NCBI RefSeq assembly: GCF_900111245.1
Contig: NZ_FOGO01000013.1
Location: 162,172 to 226,171, forward strand
Direction of reading: 5' to 3'
Source: Streptomyces qinglanensis
GTDB taxonomy: Bacteria; Actinomycetota; Actinomycetes; Streptomycetales; Streptomycetaceae
DNA length: 64,000 bases
Shown here: piece by piece, positions 18,926 to 26,046 of the stretch
How the letters are laid out: the number at the start of each line of letters is the position of its first letter
Position numbering within the stretch: the stretch's first letter is position 1
Position numbers and translations under genes: made by a program
The notes under the pieces: model-generated
The model's input: the letters and a program-made list of their open reading frames with translations, nothing else
Database searches by the model: none
Told to the model about the DNA's origin: nothing

Positions 18926-19495
18926 ATGCCGCACACAGCCGGGAGATCGCTCCCGGACCCCCGGAGCGTGGTCACCGGCCCGCTCGACCTCGCCGTCCGC
19001 GTCGACGAGGCGCTGGCCGTCCAGGCCGTCGCCTTCGGACTGACCGACGACGAGATCGGCATCCGCAGGCACATCGTGCTGCGGCACATGGCCTCGCCGG
19101 GTGCGCGGGCGCTGGGCGCCGCGACCGAGGAGGGCCGGCTGGTCGGCTTCGTCTACGGGATGCCGAACGACCGCTCCCAGTGGTGGTCGACGGTGGTGGA
19201 GCCCTACCTGCGCCGGCACGGCTGCCAGGACTGGCTGGACGACACCTTCGTGATCACGGAGCTGCATGTGCACCCCGCCTTCCAGCACCGCGGCATCGGA
19301 CGCGAGCTGATCACCCGGCTCACCGACGCCGCCACCGAACCGCGGTCCCTGCTGTCGGCCCTCGACCTCGACAGCCCGGCCCGCGCCCTCTACCGCAGCC
19401 TGGGATACCGCGACCTGGCCCGCCGGGTGCAGTTCCCCAGCGCCCCGCAGCCGTACGCGGTCATGGGCGCGTGGCTGCCGCTGGCGCGGGCCTGA
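18926..19495 (+). CDS. GNAT-family acetyltransferase
   Basis: 189 residues from the ATG at 18926. The GNAT core is plain: ITELHVHPAFQHRGIGREL contains the Q-x-x-G-x-G acetyl-CoA loop, then DLDSPARALYRSLGY. Substrate unknown. An internal GTG at 18968 is an alternative start and neither has a strong ribosome binding site. A hairpin begins one base after the stop. It lies between the DUF4081-GNAT gene and proS on the same strand. Confidence 0.8.
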   Translation: MPHTAGRSLPDPRSVVTGPLDLAVRVDEALAVQAVAFGLTDDEIGIRRHIVLRHMASPGARALGAATEEGRLVGFVYGMPNDRSQWWSTVVEPYLRRHGCQDWLDDTFVITELHVHPAFQHRGIGRELITRLTDAATEPRSLLSALDLDSPARALYRSLGYRDLARRVQFPSAPQPYAVMGAWLPLARA

Positions 19496-19525
19496 GCCGG
19501 GCGGCCGGCACAGCCGCCGCCCGGC
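19496..19525 (+). terminator. Hairpin terminator between the GNAT gene and proS
   Basis: Perfect 10-bp arms GCCGGGCGGC (19496-19505) and complement (19516-19525), loop of ten, immediately after the GNAT stop codon. Confidence 0.65.
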
Positions 19526-19617
19526 ATCTCGTTTCCGTGCTGCCGGTCCGGGCCGATAGGCTCCGTGGCGACGTGTTCCGTCACTCATCGCGAGTACAGC
19601 CCCGAGCAGGAGTCCCC

Positions 19618-21327
19618 ATGGCAGCCCGTGTCCAGCGTTTGTCCAGGTCGATGCTGAAGACGCTGCGTGACGACCCGGCCGACGCGGAGACACTCAGCCA
19701 CAAGCTGCTGGTCCGTGCCGGATTCGTGCGCCGCACCGCAGCCGGGATCTGGACGTGGCTCCCGCTGGGCAAGCAGGTGCTGGAGAACGTCACCCGCGTC
19801 GTCCGCGAGGAGATGGACGCCATCGGCGGCCAGGAGGTACTGCTCCCGGCGCTGCTGCCCAAGGAGCCCTACGAGGTTTCCGGCCGCTACGAGGAGTACG
19901 GCGACCTGCTCTTCCGTCTCAAGGACCGGAAGGGCGGCGACTACCTGCTCGGCCCCACGCACGAGGAGATCTTCACCCAGGTCGTCAAGGACCAGTGCAC
20001 CTCGTACAAGGACCTGCCGGTCACGGTCTACCAGATCCAGACCAAGTACCGCGACGAGGCCCGCCCCCGCTCCGGCATCCTGCGCGGGCGCGAGTTCACC
20101 ATGAAGGACTCCTACTCCTTCGACGTCTCCGACGAGGGCCTGGCCGAGTCCTACGCCGCGCACCGCGTCGCCTACCGGCGCATCTTCGAGCGCCTGGGCC
20201 TGGACTACCGCATCGTCTCGGCGGTCTCCGGGGCCATGGGCGGCTCCGCCTCGGAGGAGTTCCTGGCGCCCGCCGCGGCCGGCGAGGACACCTTCGTGCA
20301 GTGCCCGCAGTGCGGCTACGCGGCGAACACCGAGGCCGTCTCGGTCACGCTCCAGCCCGCCTCGACCGAGGGCCACGACCCGGTCGAGAAGCTGGACACC
20401 CCCGACACGCCCACCATCGAGGCGCTCGCCGCGCACCTGGGCGTGCCCGCCTCGGCGACCCTGAAGAACCTGCTGGTCAAGGTGGACGGCGAGATCACCG
20501 CGGTCGGCGTCCCCGGCGACCGCGAGGTGGATCTGGGCAAGCTCGGCGAGCAGCTCGCACCCGCCACCGTCGAACTGGTCACCGCGGAGGACTTCGAGGG
20601 CCGCCGGGACCTGGTCCGCGGCTACGTGGGACCGCAGGGCGGCATGGCCGGCAAGGCGTTCCGCTACCTCGCCGACCCGCGGGTGGCGCCCGGCACCTCC
20701 TGGATCACGGGCGCCAACGAGGAGGGCCGGCACGCCCGCAACGTGGTCTGCGGACGGGACTTCGAGGTCGACCAGTACCTCGACGTCGTCGTGGTCGAGC
20801 CGGGCGACCCCTGCCCGGAGTGCGGCGCCGGCATCGAGCTGGACCGCGCCATCGAGATCGGCCACATCTTCCAGCTCGGCCGCAAGTACGCCGACGCGTT
20901 CGAGCTCGACGTGCTCGGCAAGGACGGCAAGCCGGTCCGCGTGACGATGGGCTCCTACGGCATCGGCGTCTCGCGCGCCGTGGCCGCGCTGGCCGAGCAG
21001 CACGCCGACGAGCACGGCCTGTACTGGCCGCGCGAGGTGGCGCCCGCCGATGTGCACGTGGTCGCGGCGGGCAAGGCGCAGCAGACCGAGGCCGCGCTGG
21101 AGATCGCCGACCGGCTCGGCGCCGCGGGCGTCCGGGTGCTGGTGGACGACCGCACGAGCGTCTCCCCGGGGGTGAAGTTCACCGACGCCGAACTGATCGG
21201 GGTGCCGACCATCCTGATCGCCGGGCGGGGCATCAAGGACGGCCGCGTGGAGCTCAAGGACCGGCGCACCGGCGAGCGCGAGGAGCTCCCGGTCGAGGAG
21301 GCCCTCGCGCGGCTCACCCAGGGCTGA
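19618..21327 (+). CDS. proS: Prolyl-tRNA synthetase (bacterial type)
   Basis: 569 residues from the ATG at 19618, with AGGAG five bases upstream. It charges tRNA-Pro. Class II motifs are visible: motif 1 near residues 60-90; motif 2 in YRDEARPRSGILRGREF; GSYGIGVSR near 445, where motif 3 lies. Between motifs 2 and 3 is the long insertion (about 220-400) that in bacterial-type ProRS edits Ala-tRNA-Pro. The C-terminal anticodon-binding domain includes VLVDDRTSVSPGVKF. It is a single gene flanked by hairpins on both sides. Confidence 0.96.
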   Translation: MAARVQRLSRSMLKTLRDDPADAETLSHKLLVRAGFVRRTAAGIWTWLPLGKQVLENVTRVVREEMDAIGGQEVLLPALLPKEPYEVSGRYEEYGDLLFRLKDRKGGDYLLGPTHEEIFTQVVKDQCTSYKDLPVTVYQIQTKYRDEARPRSGILRGREFTMKDSYSFDVSDEGLAESYAAHRVAYRRIFERLGLDYRIVSAVSGAMGGSASEEFLAPAAAGEDTFVQCPQCGYAANTEAVSVTLQPASTEGHDPVEKLDTPDTPTIEALAAHLGVPASATLKNLLVKVDGEITAVGVPGDREVDLGKLGEQLAPATVELVTAEDFEGRRDLVRGYVGPQGGMAGKAFRYLADPRVAPGTSWITGANEEGRHARNVVCGRDFEVDQYLDVVVVEPGDPCPECGAGIELDRAIEIGHIFQLGRKYADAFELDVLGKDGKPVRVTMGSYGIGVSRAVAALAEQHADEHGLYWPREVAPADVHVVAAGKAQQTEAALEIADRLGAAGVRVLVDDRTSVSPGVKFTDAELIGVPTILIAGRGIKDGRVELKDRRTGEREELPVEEALARLTQG

Positions 21328-21351
21328 CCGCGCTCACCGGGCACTGACCTG

Positions 21352-21388
21352 GTCCGGCCCGGTGCGGGATCTCCGCACCGGGCCGGAC
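21352..21388. terminator. Bidirectional terminator between convergent proS and kinase-like gene
   Basis: Perfect 16-bp arms GTCCGGCCCGGTGCGG (21352-21367) and complement (21373-21388) close a five-base loop. It sits 24 bases after the proS stop and 3 bases beyond the stop of the leftward gene, so it can serve both. Confidence 0.9.
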
Positions 21389-21391
21389 GCG

Positions 21392-22345
21392 TCACAGCCA
21401 GGCCGCGAACTCCAGCAGCATCTCCGCGTCCGCGGTGCCGCCGCCCGCGTACTGCCGGCACGCGGACTCGACCGCGCGGTAGAGCGTCCAGTGCCGCACC
21501 CGTTCGCGCGGCACGTCCAGCGAGTCGGCGAGCTTGTTGACGCGGCGACGGGTGGCGGCCGGGGCCCCGCTGGAGGCCATCAGGTCGTGCAGCCGGTCGC
21601 GCACCAGCCGGGCCAGGTCGTAGGCGGGCTCGCCCACCAGAGGATCGGGTCCCACCGTCAGCCAGTGCGCCCGCTCGCCGGAGCCGGCGGCGGCCAGCAC
21701 GGCACCCTGGCGGAAGTCCCCGTGCAGCAGCACCGCCTCGCCCTCGGCTGGTTCGGCCAGCATCGCCGCGCGCGCCTCCAGCGCAGCGGCCACCAGCGGT
21801 TCGGCGTCCGGGGGCACCGAGGAACGCATCTGCGCCGCCTCCTGCGCGGTGTGCTCGGCGACCGTCTCCAGGCCGTGGCCCGCGGGCGGCGGCACCCACA
21901 GCCGCCGCACCACCGAGACCGCCTCCAGCGTCGCCTTGGCCTCCGCCAGCGACCGCAACGACACCTCGCAGCGCAGCCGCTCCAGCAGCAGTACGCCCTC
22001 CTCCGGCGCTGCCCGCAGCACCCGTACGGCACCGAGCCCGTGCCAGGCGGTCAGCGCCGCGTACTCGCGCGCGGTCCGCACCTGCGCGGGCGCCCCGTCC
22101 GGCGCCGGCAGCTTGAGGGCCGCCGGGGTGCCGTCGGCCTGCCGCACCAGCACCACCACGCTGCTGCGCCCGCCCGGAGTCACCACCCGTTCGGCCTCCA
22201 GCTCCCACTCCCGGAGCCACCGCTCCAGCAGTGCGGGGAGCTCCCGCAGCCAGTTCTGCGCCGCAGCGACCGCAGGGGCGCCCGGCTGGGCGGCCAGCGC
22301 GCGCGACAGCCGCTGCGGGGGTTCGAGGGGCAGCACGGAAGCCAT
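21392..22345 (-). CDS. Aminoglycoside phosphotransferase (APH)-family protein
   Basis: 317 residues from the ATG at 22345. A 23-residue upstream extension is possible but Arg/Pro-rich and less likely. The kinase-like fold is seen in VVVLVRQADGTPAALKLP (lysine strand), LLLERLR, the catalytic loop HGDFRQG, and a metal-binding-like GPDPLVGEPAYDLA. The catalytic loop carries Phe and Arg-Gln where HGDLHxGN is usual, so activity on a typical substrate is uncertain. The family includes antibiotic kinases and many metabolic kinases, and nothing here shows a resistance function. Convergent with proS. Confidence 0.75.
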   Translation of the reverse strand: MASVLPLEPPQRLSRALAAQPGAPAVAAAQNWLRELPALLERWLREWELEAERVVTPGGRSSVVVLVRQADGTPAALKLPAPDGAPAQVRTAREYAALTAWHGLGAVRVLRAAPEEGVLLLERLRCEVSLRSLAEAKATLEAVSVVRRLWVPPPAGHGLETVAEHTAQEAAQMRSSVPPDAEPLVAAALEARAAMLAEPAEGEAVLLHGDFRQGAVLAAAGSGERAHWLTVGPDPLVGEPAYDLARLVRDRLHDLMASSGAPAATRRRVNKLADSLDVPRERVRHWTLYRAVESACRQYAGGGTADAEMLLEFAAWL

Positions 22346-22418
22346 TCCGGACGGGCCTTTCGTCAGGACTCTCGGGAGCATTCTCGGGGGGTGCGCACGG
22401 ACCGCGCGCACGGCGGGA

Positions 22419-22898
22419 TCACAGCGCGCCGGGGACGGCCGAGCCGTCCGGCGCCCCCGAGGGGGAGGCCGGTGAGTCCCCGGCGCCCAGCTCGGTCAGG
22501 CCCGGGAAGGCCACCCCGCCGCCCTTCCAGCGGACGGAGCGGACCGCGGCCTCGCGCAGTGCGTCGGCAGCCGTGCGCCGCCGTGCCCCCTCGCTTGCCC
22601 GCACCAGGTCCGCGTACACCCCGGCGACGCGGTCCTCCAACTGGGCGGCGAGCCGCACGGCCGCCGCGCTGTCCGGGACGGCGAAGGGCAGCGCGTAGGC
22701 GGCGGCGGCCGGTTCCGGCTCGCCGCCCAGCGCGCGGACGGTGCGGCGCAGCACGTCCCGGCGCGCCCGGTGCGCCTCGTAGCACTCCCGGGCCTCGCCC
22801 CTGCGGTCCTCGTCGATCCGGCCGCCGACGACCCCGTAGCCGTAGACGGCGGCATGCTCGGCGCGCAACGCCGCCTGCGCAGCGGTCAGTTCCGTCAT
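22419..22898 (-). CDS. DUF4439 ferritin-like protein
   Basis: 159 residues, almost entirely helical: LTAAQAALRAEHAAVYGYGV, ECYEAHRARRDVLRRTV, AAVRLAAQLEDRVAGVYADL. The spacing of Glu and His residues matches a four-helix ferritin-like bundle (DUF4439). The role is unknown; metal binding is possible but unproven. Its ATG overlaps the stop of the lipoprotein gene upstream (ATGA), so the two are almost certainly co-translated and probably work together at the membrane. Confidence 0.75.
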   Translation of the reverse strand: MTELTAAQAALRAEHAAVYGYGVVGGRIDEDRRGEARECYEAHRARRDVLRRTVRALGGEPEPAAAAYALPFAVPDSAAAVRLAAQLEDRVAGVYADLVRASEGARRRTAADALREAAVRSVRWKGGGVAFPGLTELGAGDSPASPSGAPDGSAVPGAL

Positions 22899-23602
22899 CC
22901 CTCCGCCGCCCTCTCCCGGCGCGGCCCGGCCTCGTCGGCCATGCCGTCGTCCGCGCTCCCGCCGTCGTCTCCGCTGCCGGTGTCCTTGCCCCGCTGGTCG
23001 AGGAGGTATCCGTGCGCCGAGCCGCAGGCGGCCACCGAGGCGAGCAGCCGGGCGAGCTCGGGCGGCGCACCGTCCAGTGCCTTGGTGCGGGTGTCGGCCA
23101 ACTGCCGTTCCGCCCTGGCCAGCGCCGCGAGCGCCGCTTCGGGGCTCTTTGGCACGGAGGCGGTGTCCGGGCCGGGCGGGCCTTCGGAGGCGCCGGTGCG
23201 CCCGCCTGGCTGCACGGAGCGGTCGGTGCCCGGCGCGCCGGAGGGGCTGCGGGAGCCGCGCGCGCCGGGGGAGGGGGACCGGGTGCCGGGCTCCCCGTCG
23301 CGCAGCACCCGCACGTGGCGGAGGACCTCCTCGCGCAGCGGCCGCAGCGGTGCGGCCAGTGCCGGGTGCACCTTGGTCGTGCCGTCGTAGCGGGCCAGCA
23401 GGTGTTCGCTGTCGCGGGCCGCGCTGCTGCGCAGCCGCCGTGCCGCGTCCGCACCGGCGCCGTCGGCGTCTCCCGCCGCCTCCCCGCTGGTGCATGCAGC
23501 GAGGAGCGGCAGCCCGAACGCCGCGCCGGTGGTGCCCAGGGCGCCGGTCAGCAGCGCTCTGCGGCGCGGCCGCGCCGCCGCCGGTGACGGCATCAGCGAC
23601 AT
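22895..23602 (-). CDS. Lipoprotein with Tat-like signal, unknown function
   Basis: 235 residues from the ATG at 23602; AGGGAG five bases upstream selects this over the GTG two codons earlier. The signal peptide has a twin-arginine-like RPRRRALLTG, a hydrophobic core, and a lipobox LLAAC (Cys37), predicting a lipid-anchored protein outside the membrane. The mature part is Ala/Ser/Pro-rich with a low-complexity middle (about 110-150) and a helical end. It overlaps the DUF4439 gene by four bases. It is transcribed away from the rimP-nusA operon. Confidence 0.72.
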   Translation of the reverse strand: MSLMPSPAAARPRRRALLTGALGTTGAAFGLPLLAACTSGEAAGDADGAGADAARRLRSSAARDSEHLLARYDGTTKVHPALAAPLRPLREEVLRHVRVLRDGEPGTRSPSPGARGSRSPSGAPGTDRSVQPGGRTGASEGPPGPDTASVPKSPEAALAALARAERQLADTRTKALDGAPPELARLLASVAACGSAHGYLLDQRGKDTGSGDDGGSADDGMADEAGPRRERAAEG

Positions 23603-23906
23603 GTGCACTCCCTGGATGTGGGCGAACGGACGGCCAGACGGACTGCGGCCTCGCCCGGGTTCGTGACCGCGGTGGCGCGCCGGTCACGCCCCGCGAGGGT
23701 ACCCGGGGTTCTTCCCGCGGCTGCCCGCGGCCACCCCTGCCGGCCCGGGTCCGCACCCGGACGCCGCACACAGCGGTGAGGCTGCGCACAGCCGTGCGTT
23801 GCGCCACCGGGTCGGCGCAGCGCGCCACAGACGATAGGCTTGGGCGGCGACACGCCCTTGTCACAAGGCCCCCTACAACAGCACACGCGGCCGAGGAGTC
23901 ACCCGG
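23603..23906. promoter_or_regulatory. Divergent promoter region between the lipoprotein gene and rimP
   Basis: No gene in about 300 bases. On the plus strand a TAGGCT -10-like hexamer lies at 23835-23840, about 67 bases before rimP, and is a candidate promoter for the nusA-infB operon. No matching -35 is convincing. The rimP ribosome binding site GAGGAG is at 23893-23898. Confidence 0.4.
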
Positions 23907-24464
23907 ATGAGCACCACCCAGAGCGAGAGGCTGCGCGGACTGCTGGAACCGCTCGTCAGCAAGAGGGGGTTGGATCTCGAAGAGATCGATGTGACCCCGG
24001 CGGGAAAGCGGCGCGTCCTGCGTGTCGTGGTGGACGCCGACGACGGGGTCCAACTGGACACCTGCGCGGAGCTGAGCCGCGCCTGTTCCGAAGTGCTCGA
24101 CGAGAGCGACGCGATGGGCGGCGCCCCGTACGTGCTGGAAGTCACTTCTCCCGGGGCCGACCGGCCGCTGAGCGAGCTGCGGCACTACCGCCGCGCCGTC
24201 GGGCGGCTGGTGAAGGCGCAGCTCACCGATGCCGCCGGCGGCGGGGAGCTGACCGCCCGCCTGACCGCTGTCGACGACGAGGGCCTCGACCTGGAGGTGC
24301 CCGGGGTCAAGGGGCGCAAGCCCACCGCCCGCAGGCTCGCCTTCGACGAGATCGCCAAGGCGCGGGTCGAGATCGAGTTCAACCCCAAGGCCGCACAGCA
24401 GCGGCGCATGTCCGCGGACGGCGACGCCGAAGCCGCCGGGAACGAGAACGAGGAGGAGGCGTAG
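23907..24464 (+). CDS. rimP: Ribosome maturation factor RimP
   Basis: 185 residues; needed for 30S subunit maturation. The N-terminal alpha-beta domain (LVSKRGLDLEEIDV, LRVVVDADDGV) and the conserved YVLEVTSPGADRPL segment identify the family. The C-terminal SH3-like domain follows, ending in an acidic tail. The ATG at 23907 has GAGGAG 8 bases upstream. It is first in the nusA-infB operon, and nusA begins only three bases after its stop. Confidence 0.94.
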   Translation: MSTTQSERLRGLLEPLVSKRGLDLEEIDVTPAGKRRVLRVVVDADDGVQLDTCAELSRACSEVLDESDAMGGAPYVLEVTSPGADRPLSELRHYRRAVGRLVKAQLTDAAGGGELTARLTAVDDEGLDLEVPGVKGRKPTARRLAFDEIAKARVEIEFNPKAAQQRRMSADGDAEAAGNENEEEA

Positions 24465-24466
24465 CC

Positions 24467-25489
24467 GTGGACATCGACATGAGTGCCCTGCGCGGGCTGG
24501 TCAGGGAGAAGGAGATCTCGCTCGACCTGCTGGTCGAGGCGATCGAGTCGGCCCTCCTCATCGCGTACCACCGCACGGAGGGCAGCAGGCGCGACGCGCG
24601 CGTGGAGCTGGACCGCAAGACGGGCCACGTCACGGTGTGGGCCAAGGAGAGCGCCGAGGAGCTCGAAGAGGGCGCGGAGCCGCGGGAGTTCGACGACACT
24701 CCCACCGGGTTCGGCCGGATCGCCGCGACGACGGCCAAGCAGGTCATCCTGCAGCGGCTGCGGGACGCCGAGGAGGAGGTCACCTTCGGCGAGTACGCGG
24801 GCCGCGAGGGCGACGTCGTGGCGGGCGTCGTCCAGCAGGGCAAGGACCCCAAGAGCGTGCTGGTGGACATCGGCAAGCTGGAGGCCATCCTGCCGCCGCA
24901 GGAGCAGGTGCCCGGGGAGGAGTACGGGCACGGCACCCGGCTGCGGACCTACGTGGTCCGGGTGGTCAAGGGCGTGCGCGGCCCCTCGGTGACGCTGTCG
25001 CGCACCCACCCCAACCTGGTCAAGAAGCTCTTCGAGCTGGAGGTCCCGGAGATCGCGGACGGCTCGGTGGAGATCTCGGCCATCGCCCGCGAGGCGGGTC
25101 ACCGCACCAAGATCGCTGTACGGTCGGCCCGCTCCGGGCTCAACGCCAAGGGCGCCTGCATCGGCCCGATGGGCGGCCGGGTGCGCAACGTGATGGCGGA
25201 GTTGCACGGTGAGAAGATCGACATCGTGGACTGGTCCGAGGACCCGGCCGAGCTGGTCGCCAACGCCCTCTCCCCGGCGCGGGTGAGCAAGGTCGAGATC
25301 CTCGACCTCGCGGCCCGGTCCGCCCGGGTCACCGTGCCCGACTACCAGCTCTCGCTGGCGATCGGCAAGGAAGGGCAGAACGCCCGGCTCGCCGCGCGCC
25401 TCACCGGCTGGCGCATCGACATCCGCCCGGACACCGCCGACGCGGCAGGGGACGAACCGGCTCCGGAGCGCCCCGCCGAGCACAGCTGA
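24467..25489 (+). CDS. nusA: Transcription elongation factor NusA
   Basis: 340 residues, the short actinobacterial form without C-terminal acidic repeats. It binds RNA polymerase and nascent RNA and acts in pausing, termination and rRNA antitermination. Order: N-terminal polymerase-binding domain (1 to about 120), S1 domain (GDVVAGVVQQGKDPKSVLVDIG), then two KH domains (GACIGPMGGRVRN; LAIGKEGQNARLA). The GTG start (VDIDMSALRG) sits behind GGAGGAGG at the end of rimP, so translation is closely linked. The acidic C-terminus ends in PAEHS. Confidence 0.96.
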   Translation: MDIDMSALRGLVREKEISLDLLVEAIESALLIAYHRTEGSRRDARVELDRKTGHVTVWAKESAEELEEGAEPREFDDTPTGFGRIAATTAKQVILQRLRDAEEEVTFGEYAGREGDVVAGVVQQGKDPKSVLVDIGKLEAILPPQEQVPGEEYGHGTRLRTYVVRVVKGVRGPSVTLSRTHPNLVKKLFELEVPEIADGSVEISAIAREAGHRTKIAVRSARSGLNAKGACIGPMGGRVRNVMAELHGEKIDIVDWSEDPAELVANALSPARVSKVEILDLAARSARVTVPDYQLSLAIGKEGQNARLAARLTGWRIDIRPDTADAAGDEPAPERPAEHS

Positions 25490-25594
25490 ACCGGGACCGG
25501 TCCGGTCACCGCGCGCGGTCGGATGCGCACGGACCGGATCGCCGACGACTGACGGTGCCCTTACCCCCCAACGGGTTTCGGGGCTTCGGGGAGG

Positions 25595-25600
25595 TAGACT
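25595..25600 (+). promoter_or_regulatory. -10 element for ylxR, possibly giving a leaderless mRNA
   Basis: TAGACT ends six bases before the ylxR GTG (25607), so a transcript from it would begin at or next to the start codon. A GGGGAGG further upstream (25588-25594) would serve instead if ylxR is read from the longer operon transcript. Confidence 0.45.
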
Positions 25601-25606
25601 TAAGCA

Positions 25607-25894
25607 GTGTCTGGCCGGACGCGTGGTCGGGCGTGCCCTCAGCGGACCTGTGTCGGCTGCCGGGAGCGCACCGACAAGCAAGGTCTGCTGCGGGTGGTGC
25701 TGATCGGGGGAAGCCTGATCCCCGATCTTCGCGGTAGGCTGCCCGGTCGGGGTGCGTATGTGCACTCCGTGCCGTCCTGCCTCGAGCAGGCAGTCCGGCG
25801 CCGGGCATTCAACCGGGCCTTCCGGGGTCCGGGTCCGTTCGACCTCGCAGATCTGCGGGAGCACGTGGAGCGGAACGCACAGCAAGCACCGTAG
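25607..25894 (+). CDS. ylxR: YlxR family RNA-binding protein (DUF448)
   Basis: 95 residues. The family signature is CPQRTCVGCRER near the N-terminus (CxxR-TCVGCRxR), then GRGAYVH and RRRAFNRAFR. The protein is small and basic. YlxR is encoded between nusA and infB in most bacteria and is described as an RNA-binding protein, with reports of a link to RNase P activity. The GTG start is not certain: GGAGG lies 13 bases away, longer than usual, and a -10-like TAGACT sits immediately upstream. Confidence 0.9.
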   Translation: MSGRTRGRACPQRTCVGCRERTDKQGLLRVVLIGGSLIPDLRGRLPGRGAYVHSVPSCLEQAVRRRAFNRAFRGPGPFDLADLREHVERNAQQAP

Positions 25895-25959
25895 GAGCCC
25901 GTACGGAACCTCCGTACCGGGAGAGGTACCTCGCGAGTGGGAAGTAGGTCGAGATTGCG

Positions 25960-26005
25960 ATGAGCACTCGATGAGTACGCGATGAGTACGCCCATGCATC
26001 AGTAG
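25960..26005 (+). promoter_or_regulatory. Chain of three mini-ORFs upstream of infB
   Basis: Three tiny frames follow one another, each overlapping the next by ATGA. 25960-25974 encodes M-S-T-R-stop, 25971-25985 encodes M-S-T-R-stop, and 25982-26005 encodes M-S-T-P-M-H-Q-stop. The first two arise from an 11-base tandem repeat (GATGAGYACKC). The last stop lies 41 bases before the infB GTG. The arrangement looks like a leader-peptide relay that could keep ribosomes or transcription coupled into infB, but function is inferred only. Confidence 0.5.
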
Positions 26006-26046
26006 CGAAGGTCCGGCGGACGACCCCCCGGGCCGTAAGGAGCGAA

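Noticed and set aside
21392..22345. Aminoglycoside-resistance gene
   Set aside because: Only the broad APH fold is seen, the catalytic loop is atypical, and the context is housekeeping.
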